From assembly GCA_904501935.1 (NCBI GenBank), contig CAJGDA010000005.1:1-26704 (forward strand): a stretch of DNA of 26,704 bases. The letters run 5' to 3'. Source of the stretch: an uncultured Methanobrevibacter sp. Lineage in GTDB: Archaea; Methanobacteriota; Methanobacteria; Methanobacteriales; Methanobacteriaceae. The position numbers and the translations under genes were made by a program. Numbering within the stretch: the stretch's first letter is position 1; every line of letters begins with the position of its first letter. Under the pieces are notes generated by a model. That model worked only from the letters and a program-made list of their open reading frames with translations. It did no database searches and was not told the origin of the DNA. Of the stretch, positions 7,110-13,824 are shown piece after piece.

Positions 7110-7595
7110 ATGAAAATCGAAATGGAATCAATTGGTACAATCCACACAGAATTTAAGGAAATTGAAGGTATGCCAATTCAACCAACTGGTGCAAAAGGAA
7201 TAAAAGGAACAGTAGAAATTAAAGATAAATATGTTGATGGTCTTAAAGACTTAAAAGACTTTTCTCACATTCATTTGATATATCTATTGCACAAAGTTGA
7301 CGGTTATAAACTTGAAGTAAAACCATTCATGGACAATACCAACCATGGAGTATTTGCAACAAGATCTCCAAAAAGACCAAATCGCATTGGAATGAGTGTT
7401 GTTAAACTAAATAAAGTCGAAGGGAATAAAGTATTCATTGAAAATGTAGACATTTTAGATGGAACACCACTTTTAGATATCAAACCCTATGTTCCCCAAT
7501 TATATGAAGATACGATTGATGAGCTGAAAATCGGATGGTTTGAAACCAAACACCAAAAGGCAAAATCACAAAAATCAGATAATCGATTCAAATAG
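7110..7595 (+). CDS. trmO: TrmO/TsaA-family tRNA (adenine-N6)-methyltransferase
   Basis: The 161-residue protein belongs to the TrmO (TsaA, YaeB) family, which methylates the threonylcarbamoyl-adenosine at position 37 of tRNA-Thr with SAM in bacteria. Archaeal members are annotated likewise. Signature blocks are MESIGTIHTEF at the start, HGVFATRSPKRPNRIG (79-94), and DILDGTPLLDIKPYVP (114-129) with the final D-x-K-PY-P motif. The length is that of the single beta-barrel domain without the bacterial C-terminal extension. No Shine-Dalgarno is visible before the ATG, so translation may be leaderless or start at the second ATG (7122). The start codon is part of a 12-base inverted repeat. Confidence 0.88.
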   Translation: MKIEMESIGTIHTEFKEIEGMPIQPTGAKGIKGTVEIKDKYVDGLKDLKDFSHIHLIYLLHKVDGYKLEVKPFMDNTNHGVFATRSPKRPNRIGMSVVKLNKVEGNKVFIENVDILDGTPLLDIKPYVPQLYEDTIDELKIGWFETKHQKAKSQKSDNRFK

Positions 7596-7660
7596 CTATC
7601 ATCAAAACTAATTTTAAAAAAAAGCCAATTATCTTGAATAAATCAACATAAACCGTCTCT

Positions 7661-7697
7661 AAAAAAAAACTCCCTGTAAATTAAATATTTTCGGGAG
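7661..7697 (-). terminator. Intrinsic-type terminator covering the stop of the secreted protein gene
   Basis: On the minus strand CTCCC (7697-7693) pairs with GGGAG (7674-7670) and nine T follow immediately (7669-7661). The stop codon of the gene lies in the 18-base loop. T in the opposite direction is poor, so it serves the minus-strand gene. Confidence 0.7.
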
Positions 7698-8094
7698 TTA
7701 AATTATTCAAATTATTAAACTCAAACATATTCCAAATAAGATTGTAACAATCATCTGGACCATTTTTAGACCAAGAATTCACAATATATTTATCTCCATT
7801 ATGTTCAATGACCTCTAAAATACCAAGCTCGCCTGAACTTTCAAAGAACATATAATACCTATCATCCAAATCAAAAGGTTTGACAATATGACCTGTATCA
7901 TTTTCAAACCATGCCTGATGATTTATAGGAGTATCTTCAGAAATATGAAGAATATGCCCTTGACTATCTGCAAAGGTACCATTACCTCTATTAGATAAAG
8001 AATCCGGACCTAAAAAAGCATCAACATTTACTGCACAAACAGCACCTAACATTAATGAAAATATCAACATTATTAAAACTAGTTTCTTAAACAT
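7681..8094 (-). CDS. Small secreted protein, unknown function
   Basis: Starting at the ATG at 8094 the product is 137 residues: MFKKLVLIMLIFSLMLG and then AVCAVNVDAF. This is a classical signal peptide with a basic start, a hydrophobic core and an AxA-like cleavage site. An upstream in-frame start at 8109 would add five residues. I prefer the inner ATG because GGGGTG lies seven bases before it and the signal peptide begins there. The mature part is acidic, rich in aromatic residues (YYMFFES, SWSKNGPDDCYNLIW), with one Cys near the end. It looks like a small extracellular domain of about 110 residues. No known family recognised. It is single-gene, with its own terminator. Confidence 0.75.
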   Translation of the reverse strand: MFKKLVLIMLIFSLMLGAVCAVNVDAFLGPDSLSNRGNGTFADSQGHILHISEDTPINHQAWFENDTGHIVKPFDLDDRYYMFFESSGELGILEVIEHNGDKYIVNSWSKNGPDDCYNLIWNMFEFNNLNNLTPENI

Positions 8095-8265
8095 GAACTT
8101 GCACCCCAATCATTTTAAATCCATTTTTTTAATTTAAGCTGAATGTTTTACATTGATTATTCAAAACAATATAATATAGTTATGTTGTTATGTATCTCTA
8201 TATACAATTGTTTATAAAATTTATTAAGTAGAATGAAAACTAGTTTTAATCTAAATGCGTTTATG

Positions 8266-8304
8266 AAAAAAAAGAAAGTTTAAGATGAAATAGTTAATCA
8301 TCTT
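8266..8304 (-). terminator. Intrinsic-type terminator after the M42 peptidase
   Basis: AAGATGA (8304-8298, minus strand) and TCATCTT (8288-8282) are perfect seven-base arms around a nine-base loop. The following minus-strand sequence is T-rich, ending in eight T (8273-8266). The hairpin begins nine bases after the stop codon. Confidence 0.7.
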
Positions 8305-8313
8305 ATACAAATA

Positions 8314-9342
8314 TTATAAATTGTTTATAGCTTCAGTGATTAATTGAATTGTTGATTCAATATCCTCCATACTACAAACACTAACTGGAGTGTGTATGTA
8401 ACGGGTAGGGACAGATAAAACACCTGTTGGAATTCCTTCGCGGGTCAAGTGAATTGCAGTTCCATCAGTTGTTCCGCCATCACTCACTTCTAATTGGTAT
8501 GGAATGTCATTATCGTCTCCTGCTTTAATAAGCATGTCTTTAACAGATTGCTGGGTTAAAATACCCCTTCCGCTTGCATCTGCTAAGATAATAGCTGGAC
8601 CTTTACCCATTACAACAGGAGCTTCTTCCGGTTTGATTCCAGGATGGTCGCCAGATAAAGTTACATCAAGTGCAATAGCCAAATCAGGGTTTAATTTGAA
8701 TGATGCTGTTTTTGCTCCCTTAAGACCAACTTCTTCCTGAACAGTACCTACACCATAGACAGTAGCTTTTGTATTTACTCTTTTTAAAACTTCCATCATT
8801 ACATAACAACCTACACGATTGTCTAAAGCTTTACCCATAATCAATTTACTAGGATATTCGACAAATAAAGAATTGAAAGTCATTTTATCTCCAATTCTGA
8901 CAATCTTTTCTGCTTCCTCTTTGTCTTTTGCACCAATGTCAATAAACATGTCATCCGCTTTAACGACTTTGTTTTTCTCTTCTGCAGTTGTTACATGAGG
9001 TGGTTTTGAACCTATTACGCCAATAACATTTTCTCCAATGGAGGAGTGAATGGTAACTGTCTGGTTCATTAGCATTTGGTCGTTTATTCCACCAATTGTT
9101 GAGAATTTAATAAATCCATTATCATCAATGTATCTAACCATTAATCCAATTTCATCCATGTGTGCTGCAAGCATTACAGTAGGAGCCTTCTTTTCACCTT
9201 TTTTAGTTGCTATCAAGTTTCCCATACTGTCTTTTTCGATTTTATCTGCAACACCTTCTAATTCACGTGTAATAATTTTAGCTACTTCCTCTTCAGAACC
9301 GGATACCCCAGGTGCTAAAGATAGCTCTCTCATCAATTCCAT
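8314..9342 (-). CDS. M42-family aminopeptidase (TET/FrvX type)
   Basis: The 342-residue protein is a dinuclear-metal M42 aminopeptidase that forms large tetrahedral complexes and trims peptides made by the proteasome and other proteases. The metal ligands are in the expected places: H61 in AAHMDEIG, D174 in KALDNRVG, catalytic E203 followed by E204 in VQEEVGLKGA, D226 in ALDVT, and H317 in RYIHTPV. The SDGGTTDGTAIH block (287-298) is also typical. The length matches the family. GGTGAT is placed five bases before the ATG. It is monocistronic, with a clear hairpin terminator. Substrate preference (glutamyl, leucyl or lysyl) cannot be told from the sequence. Confidence 0.94.
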   Translation of the reverse strand: MELMRELSLAPGVSGSEEEVAKIITRELEGVADKIEKDSMGNLIATKKGEKKAPTVMLAAHMDEIGLMVRYIDDNGFIKFSTIGGINDQMLMNQTVTIHSSIGENVIGVIGSKPPHVTTAEEKNKVVKADDMFIDIGAKDKEEAEKIVRIGDKMTFNSLFVEYPSKLIMGKALDNRVGCYVMMEVLKRVNTKATVYGVGTVQEEVGLKGAKTASFKLNPDLAIALDVTLSGDHPGIKPEEAPVVMGKGPAIILADASGRGILTQQSVKDMLIKAGDDNDIPYQLEVSDGGTTDGTAIHLTREGIPTGVLSVPTRYIHTPVSVCSMEDIESTIQLITEAINNL

Positions 9343-9415
9343 TGTATCACCAAATTATTTTTATAAATTTAATATGTTAAATAGTTTGTAGAAATTTAAA
9401 TAAATAATTTTAGTT

Positions 9416-9455
9416 AAAAAAAATAAGAAAGAGAGATATGCTATCAAACATATCT
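9416..9455 (-). terminator. Intrinsic-type terminator overlapping the FrhB-like stop codon
   Basis: AGATATG (9455-9449 on the minus strand) and CATATCT (9440-9434) pair perfectly across an eight-base loop. CT-rich sequence and eight T (9423-9416) follow. Two bases of the stop codon (9454-9456) are in the left arm. Confidence 0.7.
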
Positions 9456-10527
9456 ATTTTTCTAAAGCTTTAAATCCGATAGGGGTTGTACTGTATTTAG
9501 TTCCAGCGGCCATAATTACATCTTGGACTGAAGAAGTGAGTTTTGATTGAGGTCTCCAAGGTGCATCTTTGTCTTGGCCAACGATTGATACTTGATTAAC
9601 TATATCATTTTCAAGCAGGTATACTAAAATAGCTGATACCACACCACCATCTTGACCTATGATTGAATTTGCTTTAACGGTGAAAATTTCAAGATAGTTT
9701 CCAAGAGGTTTTTCATCAATGTCTGAAGGATATATCTTATCGCTTACAAAAGTTCTAGGACATGCAAAGTAGCATGCATGGCAATCTTCATCACATTCGC
9801 CTTTCGCTACCGGTTTTCTGTGATTGATTTGAATTATATCCTTAGGACAGACGTATTCGCATGCACCGCACAGCACACATGACCCGACACTTATTACATC
9901 ATTTTGCAGATTCTCAAATTGGCAAAGACTTGATTCAGTTATGAACTCCTCTTCAGTTATTGCCCTTTTGGACAATACCGGCCTTGCAACCGCTTCCCTT
10001 TTCTTATATCGTTTTGTGTTTCTTGAAATTTTTTGATTGGCTATCTTTTCCAAAAGAGCTAAGCCTTTTTTAGGCATTGCTTCAGTTGTAATATAACCTT
10101 TATTGATAGCGTCTTCAATGATTTGCTGACCTTTTCTGGATCTAACGATTACAGTTGAATAACCTTTAGGAGAACCAACTGAACCTACAGAGATGTCAGA
10201 AACGTCAGAAGTATAGTCAGTGCAGATATGGCAATTTTTACGGGTAAAAGGCTCAGTTTCTGCAATTGGAATTGAAAATACACTACCGTCAATTAGATAG
10301 GCAACAAATCTTCCCTTATCAATTCTGAATTCTTTAACTTCATACAATTCAATACCTTGACTTTTCAAATATTTTTCAAGATATGAATAAGAAAAATTCT
10401 CCATACAAAATAAACCGATTTTTACATCAATAGGTGATCCACCGGTTTGGTTTTCATATCTATTGATTTTTGTAGCTGCTAATATCTGACAGGGTGTTCC
10501 TACCATTGCAGTTTTAATATTACTCAC
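9454..10527 (-). CDS. Circularly permuted FrhB-family F420/flavin iron-sulfur protein
   Basis: From the GTG at 10527 the product is 357 residues. The start is chosen because GGAGAGGTGA ends five bases before it; an in-frame GTG at 10566 lacks such a site. FrhB-family proteins carry FAD and move electrons between F420 and Fe-S partners. Here the parts come in swapped order. First is the half that normally ends FrhB: KTAMVGTPCQ at 5-14, IGLFCMENF, Cys99 and Cys102, and VGSVGSPKGYSTVI. A ferredoxin-like block follows, with C217-x2-C220-x2-C223-x3-C227 and C245/C249/C252/C256. Last is the half that normally begins FrhB (GQDGGVVSAI, AAGTKYS at 340-346). The protein ends just where an unpermuted one would continue into the first half. 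It is divergent from an EFR1 gene. Confidence 0.85.
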   Translation of the reverse strand: MSNIKTAMVGTPCQILAATKINRYENQTGGSPIDVKIGLFCMENFSYSYLEKYLKSQGIELYEVKEFRIDKGRFVAYLIDGSVFSIPIAETEPFTRKNCHICTDYTSDVSDISVGSVGSPKGYSTVIVRSRKGQQIIEDAINKGYITTEAMPKKGLALLEKIANQKISRNTKRYKKREAVARPVLSKRAITEEEFITESSLCQFENLQNDVISVGSCVLCGACEYVCPKDIIQINHRKPVAKGECDEDCHACYFACPRTFVSDKIYPSDIDEKPLGNYLEIFTVKANSIIGQDGGVVSAILVYLLENDIVNQVSIVGQDKDAPWRPQSKLTSSVQDVIMAAGTKYSTTPIGFKALEK

Positions 10528-10590
10528 TTTTTCACCTCTCCATATAGACCGGAAGATATCTTCCACTAATACATATTTTGTTTTATACCT

Positions 10591-10597
10591 ATTTAAA
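10591..10597 (-). promoter_or_regulatory. TATA box of the FrhB-like gene
   Basis: On the minus strand a TTTAAATAGG sequence after an A/G-rich stretch (AAAAAGG, BRE-like) lies about 65 bases before the preferred GTG start. Transcription would begin near 10568, giving a leader of about 40 bases that carries the GGAGAGGTGA ribosome-binding site. Confidence 0.5.
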
Positions 10598-10612
10598 CCT
10601 TTTTAAAAATTG

Positions 10613-10652
10613 AACAAAACCAATATAATAATTATCTTATCAGATAATTGGT
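10613..10652. promoter_or_regulatory. Large inverted repeat between divergent redox genes
   Basis: Between the FrhB-like gene and the EFR1 gene lies AATTATCT, four bases (TATC), then AGATAATT (10630-10649), a perfect eight-base inverted repeat. It is nested within a wider pair AAACCAAT (left, from about 10616) and ATTGGTTT (ending near 10653). It sits upstream of the TATA box of the minus-strand gene and about 125 bases before the EFR1 start. A position shared by two divergent redox genes fits an operator, but this is inference. Confidence 0.4.
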
Positions 10653-10775
10653 TTAGAATTAGAAAATAATTAAAAATAAAAATTAAACATGATTATAACA
10701 AATTAGGAAATAATTGAAAAATAATATCCGAAATTATTAAGGACCTGTAAATATAATATTAAAATAGGTGAGAGC

Positions 10776-11531
10776 ATGTCAAATGTAACAATATATTTTA
10801 GTCCATCTGGCACAACAAAAAAAGTTGTTGAACAAATTGCTAGTAATTTTAACAAAGAAATTGAGACTTATGATTTATTGAATTTTAATTCAGATAAGGA
10901 ATTTTCCTCTGATGATATAATTATTGTCGGAATGCCTGTTTTTGCAGGAAGAATTCCAAAAACCGCAAGAAACAGATTGTCAAAATTAAAAGGAGACAAC
11001 ACATCAGCAATAGCTGTTGTAAACTATGGAAATGCACATGTGACAGACGCATTGCTTGAATTAGTGGATCTTTTAAAAGAAAATAACTTTAACGTGATTG
11101 CGGCAGCATCTACCATAAGCCACCATTCAATTTTTGATGGAGTTGCAGTCGGAAGGCCAGACAGTGCAGATATTGAAAAAATCAATGAATTTGCAGACAA
11201 ATGCAAAGAAAAGATAGAAACCGGCGAAAGTCTAGAATCTGAAATACCTGGAAACAAACCATATGTGGACTATAAACAATTGCCATTTGAAATAAGCTGT
11301 GACGAAACAGTTTGTGTATTCTGCTATGACTGCATTTCAATTTGTCCTGAAAAAGCGATACCTGATGATGATCCAGTAGACATTGATTTGGACTTATGCT
11401 CCAGATGTACAGCATGCATCTCAATTTGTCCTGAAAATGCGCGTAAGTTTAGTGGAGAATCTTTTGAAGCTAAAAAACCAGCATTTGAAGAAGCAAATAG
11501 TGAAAGAAAAGAGCCTGAATTCTACTTATGA
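10776..11531 (+). CDS. EFR1-family flavodoxin-ferredoxin protein
   Basis: The 251-residue protein joins a flavodoxin-like FMN domain (1-150) and a two-cluster ferredoxin. The FMN phosphate loop is in FSPSGTTKK (8-16). The other flavin loops are in VGMPVFAGRIP and NYGNAHVTDAL. The ferredoxin has C180-x2-C183-x2-C186-x3-C190-P and C208-x2-C211-x2-C214-x3-C218-P, giving two 4Fe-4S clusters. EFR1 proteins are electron carriers or reductases of anaerobes, but their partners are not known in general. AGGTGA lies five bases before the ATG. It is divergent from the permuted FrhB-like gene, and the two could form a redox pair. It is intact and highly typical of its family. Confidence 0.9.
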   Translation: MSNVTIYFSPSGTTKKVVEQIASNFNKEIETYDLLNFNSDKEFSSDDIIIVGMPVFAGRIPKTARNRLSKLKGDNTSAIAVVNYGNAHVTDALLELVDLLKENNFNVIAAASTISHHSIFDGVAVGRPDSADIEKINEFADKCKEKIETGESLESEIPGNKPYVDYKQLPFEISCDETVCVFCYDCISICPEKAIPDDDPVDIDLDLCSRCTACISICPENARKFSGESFEAKKPAFEEANSERKEPEFYL

Positions 11532-11640
11532 ATTTATACGAAAGTGTGTGTGAATTTTATGCTCTCTATTAATATTTTTTCATATTAATTTTATAAATTT
11601 AATTGTAAAGAGCAATCCTATCAAAAAATAAAGTGATATT

Positions 11641-12411
11641 ATGGGATTATTTGACAGATTCAAAAAAAATCGAGGAAAAGCTAAAATTCCGGATATAAAA
11701 ATAACTTATGAGATAGATGGAAAAGCAGTGTCATCTGAGGAATTAGAAGAGCTTTGGAAAGAAGAAAAAATAATAAGAGAAGAAAATAAAAAATATAGCA
11801 AATCAATAAGGATTTGGGCAGATAACAACACCAAAGGTCAAAATTTTGAAGAACAAGGAAAAATCGATAAAGCTATTAAAGGCTATGAAAAGAATGTGAA
11901 GTTAAATGCAGACACACCATTCACTTATAATAGACTAGCTTCACTTTATCATATGAAATACGAGTTTGAAAAAGAAAGAGATACACTTAAATTATTCATT
12001 AACCGATGCATTGATAATCCCCGAGCTAATAAAAATAATATAATAGATTATAGAGAAAGATTAGAGAATGTAGAACAATTTTTAGATACTGGAAAATGGA
12101 AATTTGATTGCTTACCCTCTGATGCAAAAACAACTTATTATGATATTAAAGAAGCAAAAACACTTCTTAAAAGTGAAGAAAAAGAAAAAGGAATCAAAAT
12201 ATTAGAGAAAATCATGTTAAATGGTACATTCAATAATACTGTGTATAATACTCTATTCCAAACTTATAAAAAAGATAAACAATTTGATGATGCTATTAGA
12301 GTATGTGAAAAAGCTATTGAAGTATTAGGATTTTTTAGTAATGATAGAAAAGAAAGATGGACTATAAATCTTGATAAAGTTACAAAACAAAAAGAAAAAA
12401 AGGGAAAATAA
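11641..12411 (+). CDS. TPR-like repeat protein with MGLFDRFK N-terminus
   Basis: The 256-residue cytoplasmic protein starts with the octapeptide MGLFDRFK and a basic tail KNRGK. A Glu/Lys-rich, probably coiled helix follows (42-60), then tetratricopeptide-like helices: GQNFEEQGKIDKAIKGYEKN at about 72-91, and TLFQTYKKDKQFDDAIRVCE near 205-224. It has no enzyme motif and probably acts as a protein-binding scaffold. The first eight residues are also found on the HEAT-repeat protein encoded 1.4 kb away on the other strand. GTGAT lies three bases before the ATG. A hairpin begins at its stop codon. The specific partner is unknown. Confidence 0.75.
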   Translation: MGLFDRFKKNRGKAKIPDIKITYEIDGKAVSSEELEELWKEEKIIREENKKYSKSIRIWADNNTKGQNFEEQGKIDKAIKGYEKNVKLNADTPFTYNRLASLYHMKYEFEKERDTLKLFINRCIDNPRANKNNIIDYRERLENVEQFLDTGKWKFDCLPSDAKTTYYDIKEAKTLLKSEEKEKGIKILEKIMLNGTFNNTVYNTLFQTYKKDKQFDDAIRVCEKAIEVLGFFSNDRKERWTINLDKVTKQKEKKGK

Positions 12412-12424
12412 TCTTAATTTTCCC
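12402..12424 (+). terminator. Hairpin overlapping the stop of the TPR gene
   Basis: GGGAAAAT (12402-12409) and ATTTTCCC (12417-12424) are perfect eight-base arms around seven bases that include the TAA stop (12409-12411). Only a short T run follows, so termination may be partial. Confidence 0.55.
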
Positions 12425-12481
12425 CATTTTGAAGCTATTAATAATCTCAGATTATTTAATAAGACTCAATACAATATTTTT

Positions 12482-12850
12482 TTATAAATGTTTTTTTAAT
12501 TCAATTATAATATCTTTTGGCTCTGTTAAACTATAAAATTCAGAAATGAAGTCATAATAATTCCATGATTTGCCACATGCAGAACAATAAAATCTTTTTT
12601 CATATCAACCGGCACTATGTGAGTTATCTGAATGAAAGGGACAGAAATAAATGTCATAATTTTTCTTAGACTCTATAAAATAATCTGATGCAACATCTTT
12701 GACCAATTCTTGCATATTAATTGTAGAAAAATCAATCTCTTTATGCGCAATCATATCTTTATTTGTTTGCCTTTTTAAATTCCGTTCATTTTCTATTCTT
12801 TGTTGTCTTTTCTGCAATAGTTTTGAAACATCTTTAACTATCCCTTCATA
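12482..12850 (-). pseudogene. Broken CHC2 (DnaG primase-type) zinc-finger gene
   Basis: The minus-strand frame encodes a charged linker (KLLQKRQQRIENERNLKRQ), then a CHC2-type zinc finger: YFCPFHSDNSHSAG, an in-frame TGA at 12605-12607, and in the same frame YEKRFYCSACGKSWNYYDFI. It ends in a TAA at 12482-12484. The zinc ligands C-x2-H and C-x2-C stand on opposite sides of the stop. Primase-type fingers normally read straight through this point, so the stop is a nonsense mutation. There is no ATG or ribosome-binding site at the 5' end, and the frame runs into unrelated sequence near 12850, so the gene is also 5'-truncated. It is probably a remnant of a plasmid or viral replication gene. The first 70 residues might still be made from a TTG at 12817, but I doubt it. 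Confidence 0.75.
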
Positions 12851-12879
12851 AACGATTGGAATATACAGAATGACATAAA

Positions 12880-13068
12880 ATGACAGAACTATTAATGAAT
12901 CTGACAGCCCTTGCAGAAACAGATGAAAGATTCAATGCCCCATCCCACATCAAATTATTAAAAAAAGACTTCCCTAAAAATCTAATTTCACTAAAAATAG
13001 GTTCTGATAAAATTTTTTTAGAAATTTGGGGGAGGATACTAAAAAAAATAAAAGAAAAGGAAAAAATA
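12880..13068 (+). pseudogene. Orphan coding fragment, possible gene remnant
   Basis: The plus strand shows protein-like sequence starting MTELLMNLTALAETDERFNA and continuing PSHIKLLKKDFPKNLISLKI, then FLEIWGRILKK. After about 55 residues it becomes low-complexity Lys/Ile and then runs antisense through the zinc-ribbon gene. There is no ribosome-binding site before the ATG. The first part has the amphipathic, Leu-rich pattern of a real domain. I read it as the remnant of a gene cut at its 3' end, adjoining the broken primase-type gene. The family is not recognised. Confidence 0.3.
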
Positions 13069-13635
13069 TTAAGCCGTTTCAATATATTTTGCATCTATTT
13101 TTGGAAGAGTTATGGAAGCACCTATTGTGGAAGTGTAACTATAAGATCCATCACAATAACCATAAACAGTGACATAATCATCTTCAACGAAATCATTAGT
13201 GCCCTCATAGGCAACATAAACAATATCAGAGTATGAACCATCTAGAGCCAACCTCATTTTTCCACCATTATTATCTTCTATAATTTGAATAATCTTTCCA
13301 CTGGCTTTATACTTTTCTCCTTTATATTTATCAGCATTCTTATTTACAGTATTAAAATCTAAATCCTGACATTGTGCTTTAAAATCACTTTCAGATAAAT
13401 TATTATCTTCCTTATGAGTAGAAACATCTCCACTTGAACTAAATATTGCTACAAGGAGAAATATTACAAATAATCCCACACAACATCCAATCAAGACCTT
13501 TTTATTCTTTTTGAAGAAAGATTCCTCTTCGACTACTGTTTGTGATTGAATTACTGGGGCAGTAACTTTTGCACCACATTCTTGACAATGTTTAGCACCC
13601 TCAGGAATCTCCGCTCCACATTCCTTACAAAACAT
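13069..13635 (-). CDS. Zinc-ribbon membrane protein with OB-like C-terminal domain
   Basis: The 188-residue protein starts with a zinc ribbon (C3-x2-C6 and C17-x2-C20, MFCKECGAEIPEGAKHCQEC). A short linker and one transmembrane helix follow (about 47-66, preceded by KKNKK, so the ribbon is cytoplasmic), then an extracytoplasmic domain. That domain has the look of an OB fold of the tRNA_anti-like kind: YKGEKYKASGKIIQI, then a DYVTVYGYCDG strand pair. Proteins with this layout are common in bacteria and archaea and have no settled function. The ATG lacks a strong Shine-Dalgarno. A TATA-like sequence flanked by GGTGTA/TACACC arms lies about 40 bases upstream. Its 3' end abuts the orphan fragment region. 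Confidence 0.8.
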   Translation of the reverse strand: MFCKECGAEIPEGAKHCQECGAKVTAPVIQSQTVVEEESFFKKNKKVLIGCCVGLFVIFLLVAIFSSSGDVSTHKEDNNLSESDFKAQCQDLDFNTVNKNADKYKGEKYKASGKIIQIIEDNNGGKMRLALDGSYSDIVYVAYEGTNDFVEDDYVTVYGYCDGSYSYTSTIGASITLPKIDAKYIETA

Positions 13636-13670
13636 GATTAATAATTTGTTAATATGTAATATAAAAAATA

Positions 13671-13692
13671 GGTGTAAAATATATAATACACC
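13671..13692 (-). promoter_or_regulatory. TATA box flanked by inverted repeat, zinc-ribbon gene promoter
   Basis: TACACC and GGTGTA arms (six bases each, perfect) flank a ten-base A/T core containing TTATATAT. The core is about 40-50 bases before the ATG, at the right distance to be the TATA box of this gene. Arms that hug the TATA box suggest an operator for a repressor that blocks TBP. Confidence 0.4.
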
Positions 13693-13749
13693 ATTAAGAG
13701 AATCTCTCCATATTATCTAATATATAATAATTTTTATTGAGAACATTTG

Positions 13750-13785
13750 AAAAGTAATAATACTTCTAAATCATGTGTTATTACT
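13750..13785 (-). terminator. Possible terminator after the HEAT-repeat gene
   Basis: AGTAATAA (13785-13778 on the minus strand) pairs perfectly with TTATTACT (13760-13753), followed only by four T. It lies 40 bases after the stop of the HEAT gene and before the zinc-ribbon promoter. Weak T tract. Confidence 0.4.
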
Positions 13786-13824
13786 AAATCAAAGAAAATT
13801 TAAACACTTATAACAAAATTCTAC

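Noticed and set aside
8504..9391. Plus-strand frames opposite the M42 peptidase
   Set aside because: They are shadows of the strongly coding minus strand, with no ribosome-binding site and no recognisable motifs.
12605..12607. TGA in the zinc-finger gene as a selenocysteine or read-through codon
   Set aside because: The position between zinc ligands is not a redox site, no SECIS-like structure was seen, and this group of methanogens is not expected to use selenocysteine. The 5' end is also missing, so decay is simpler.
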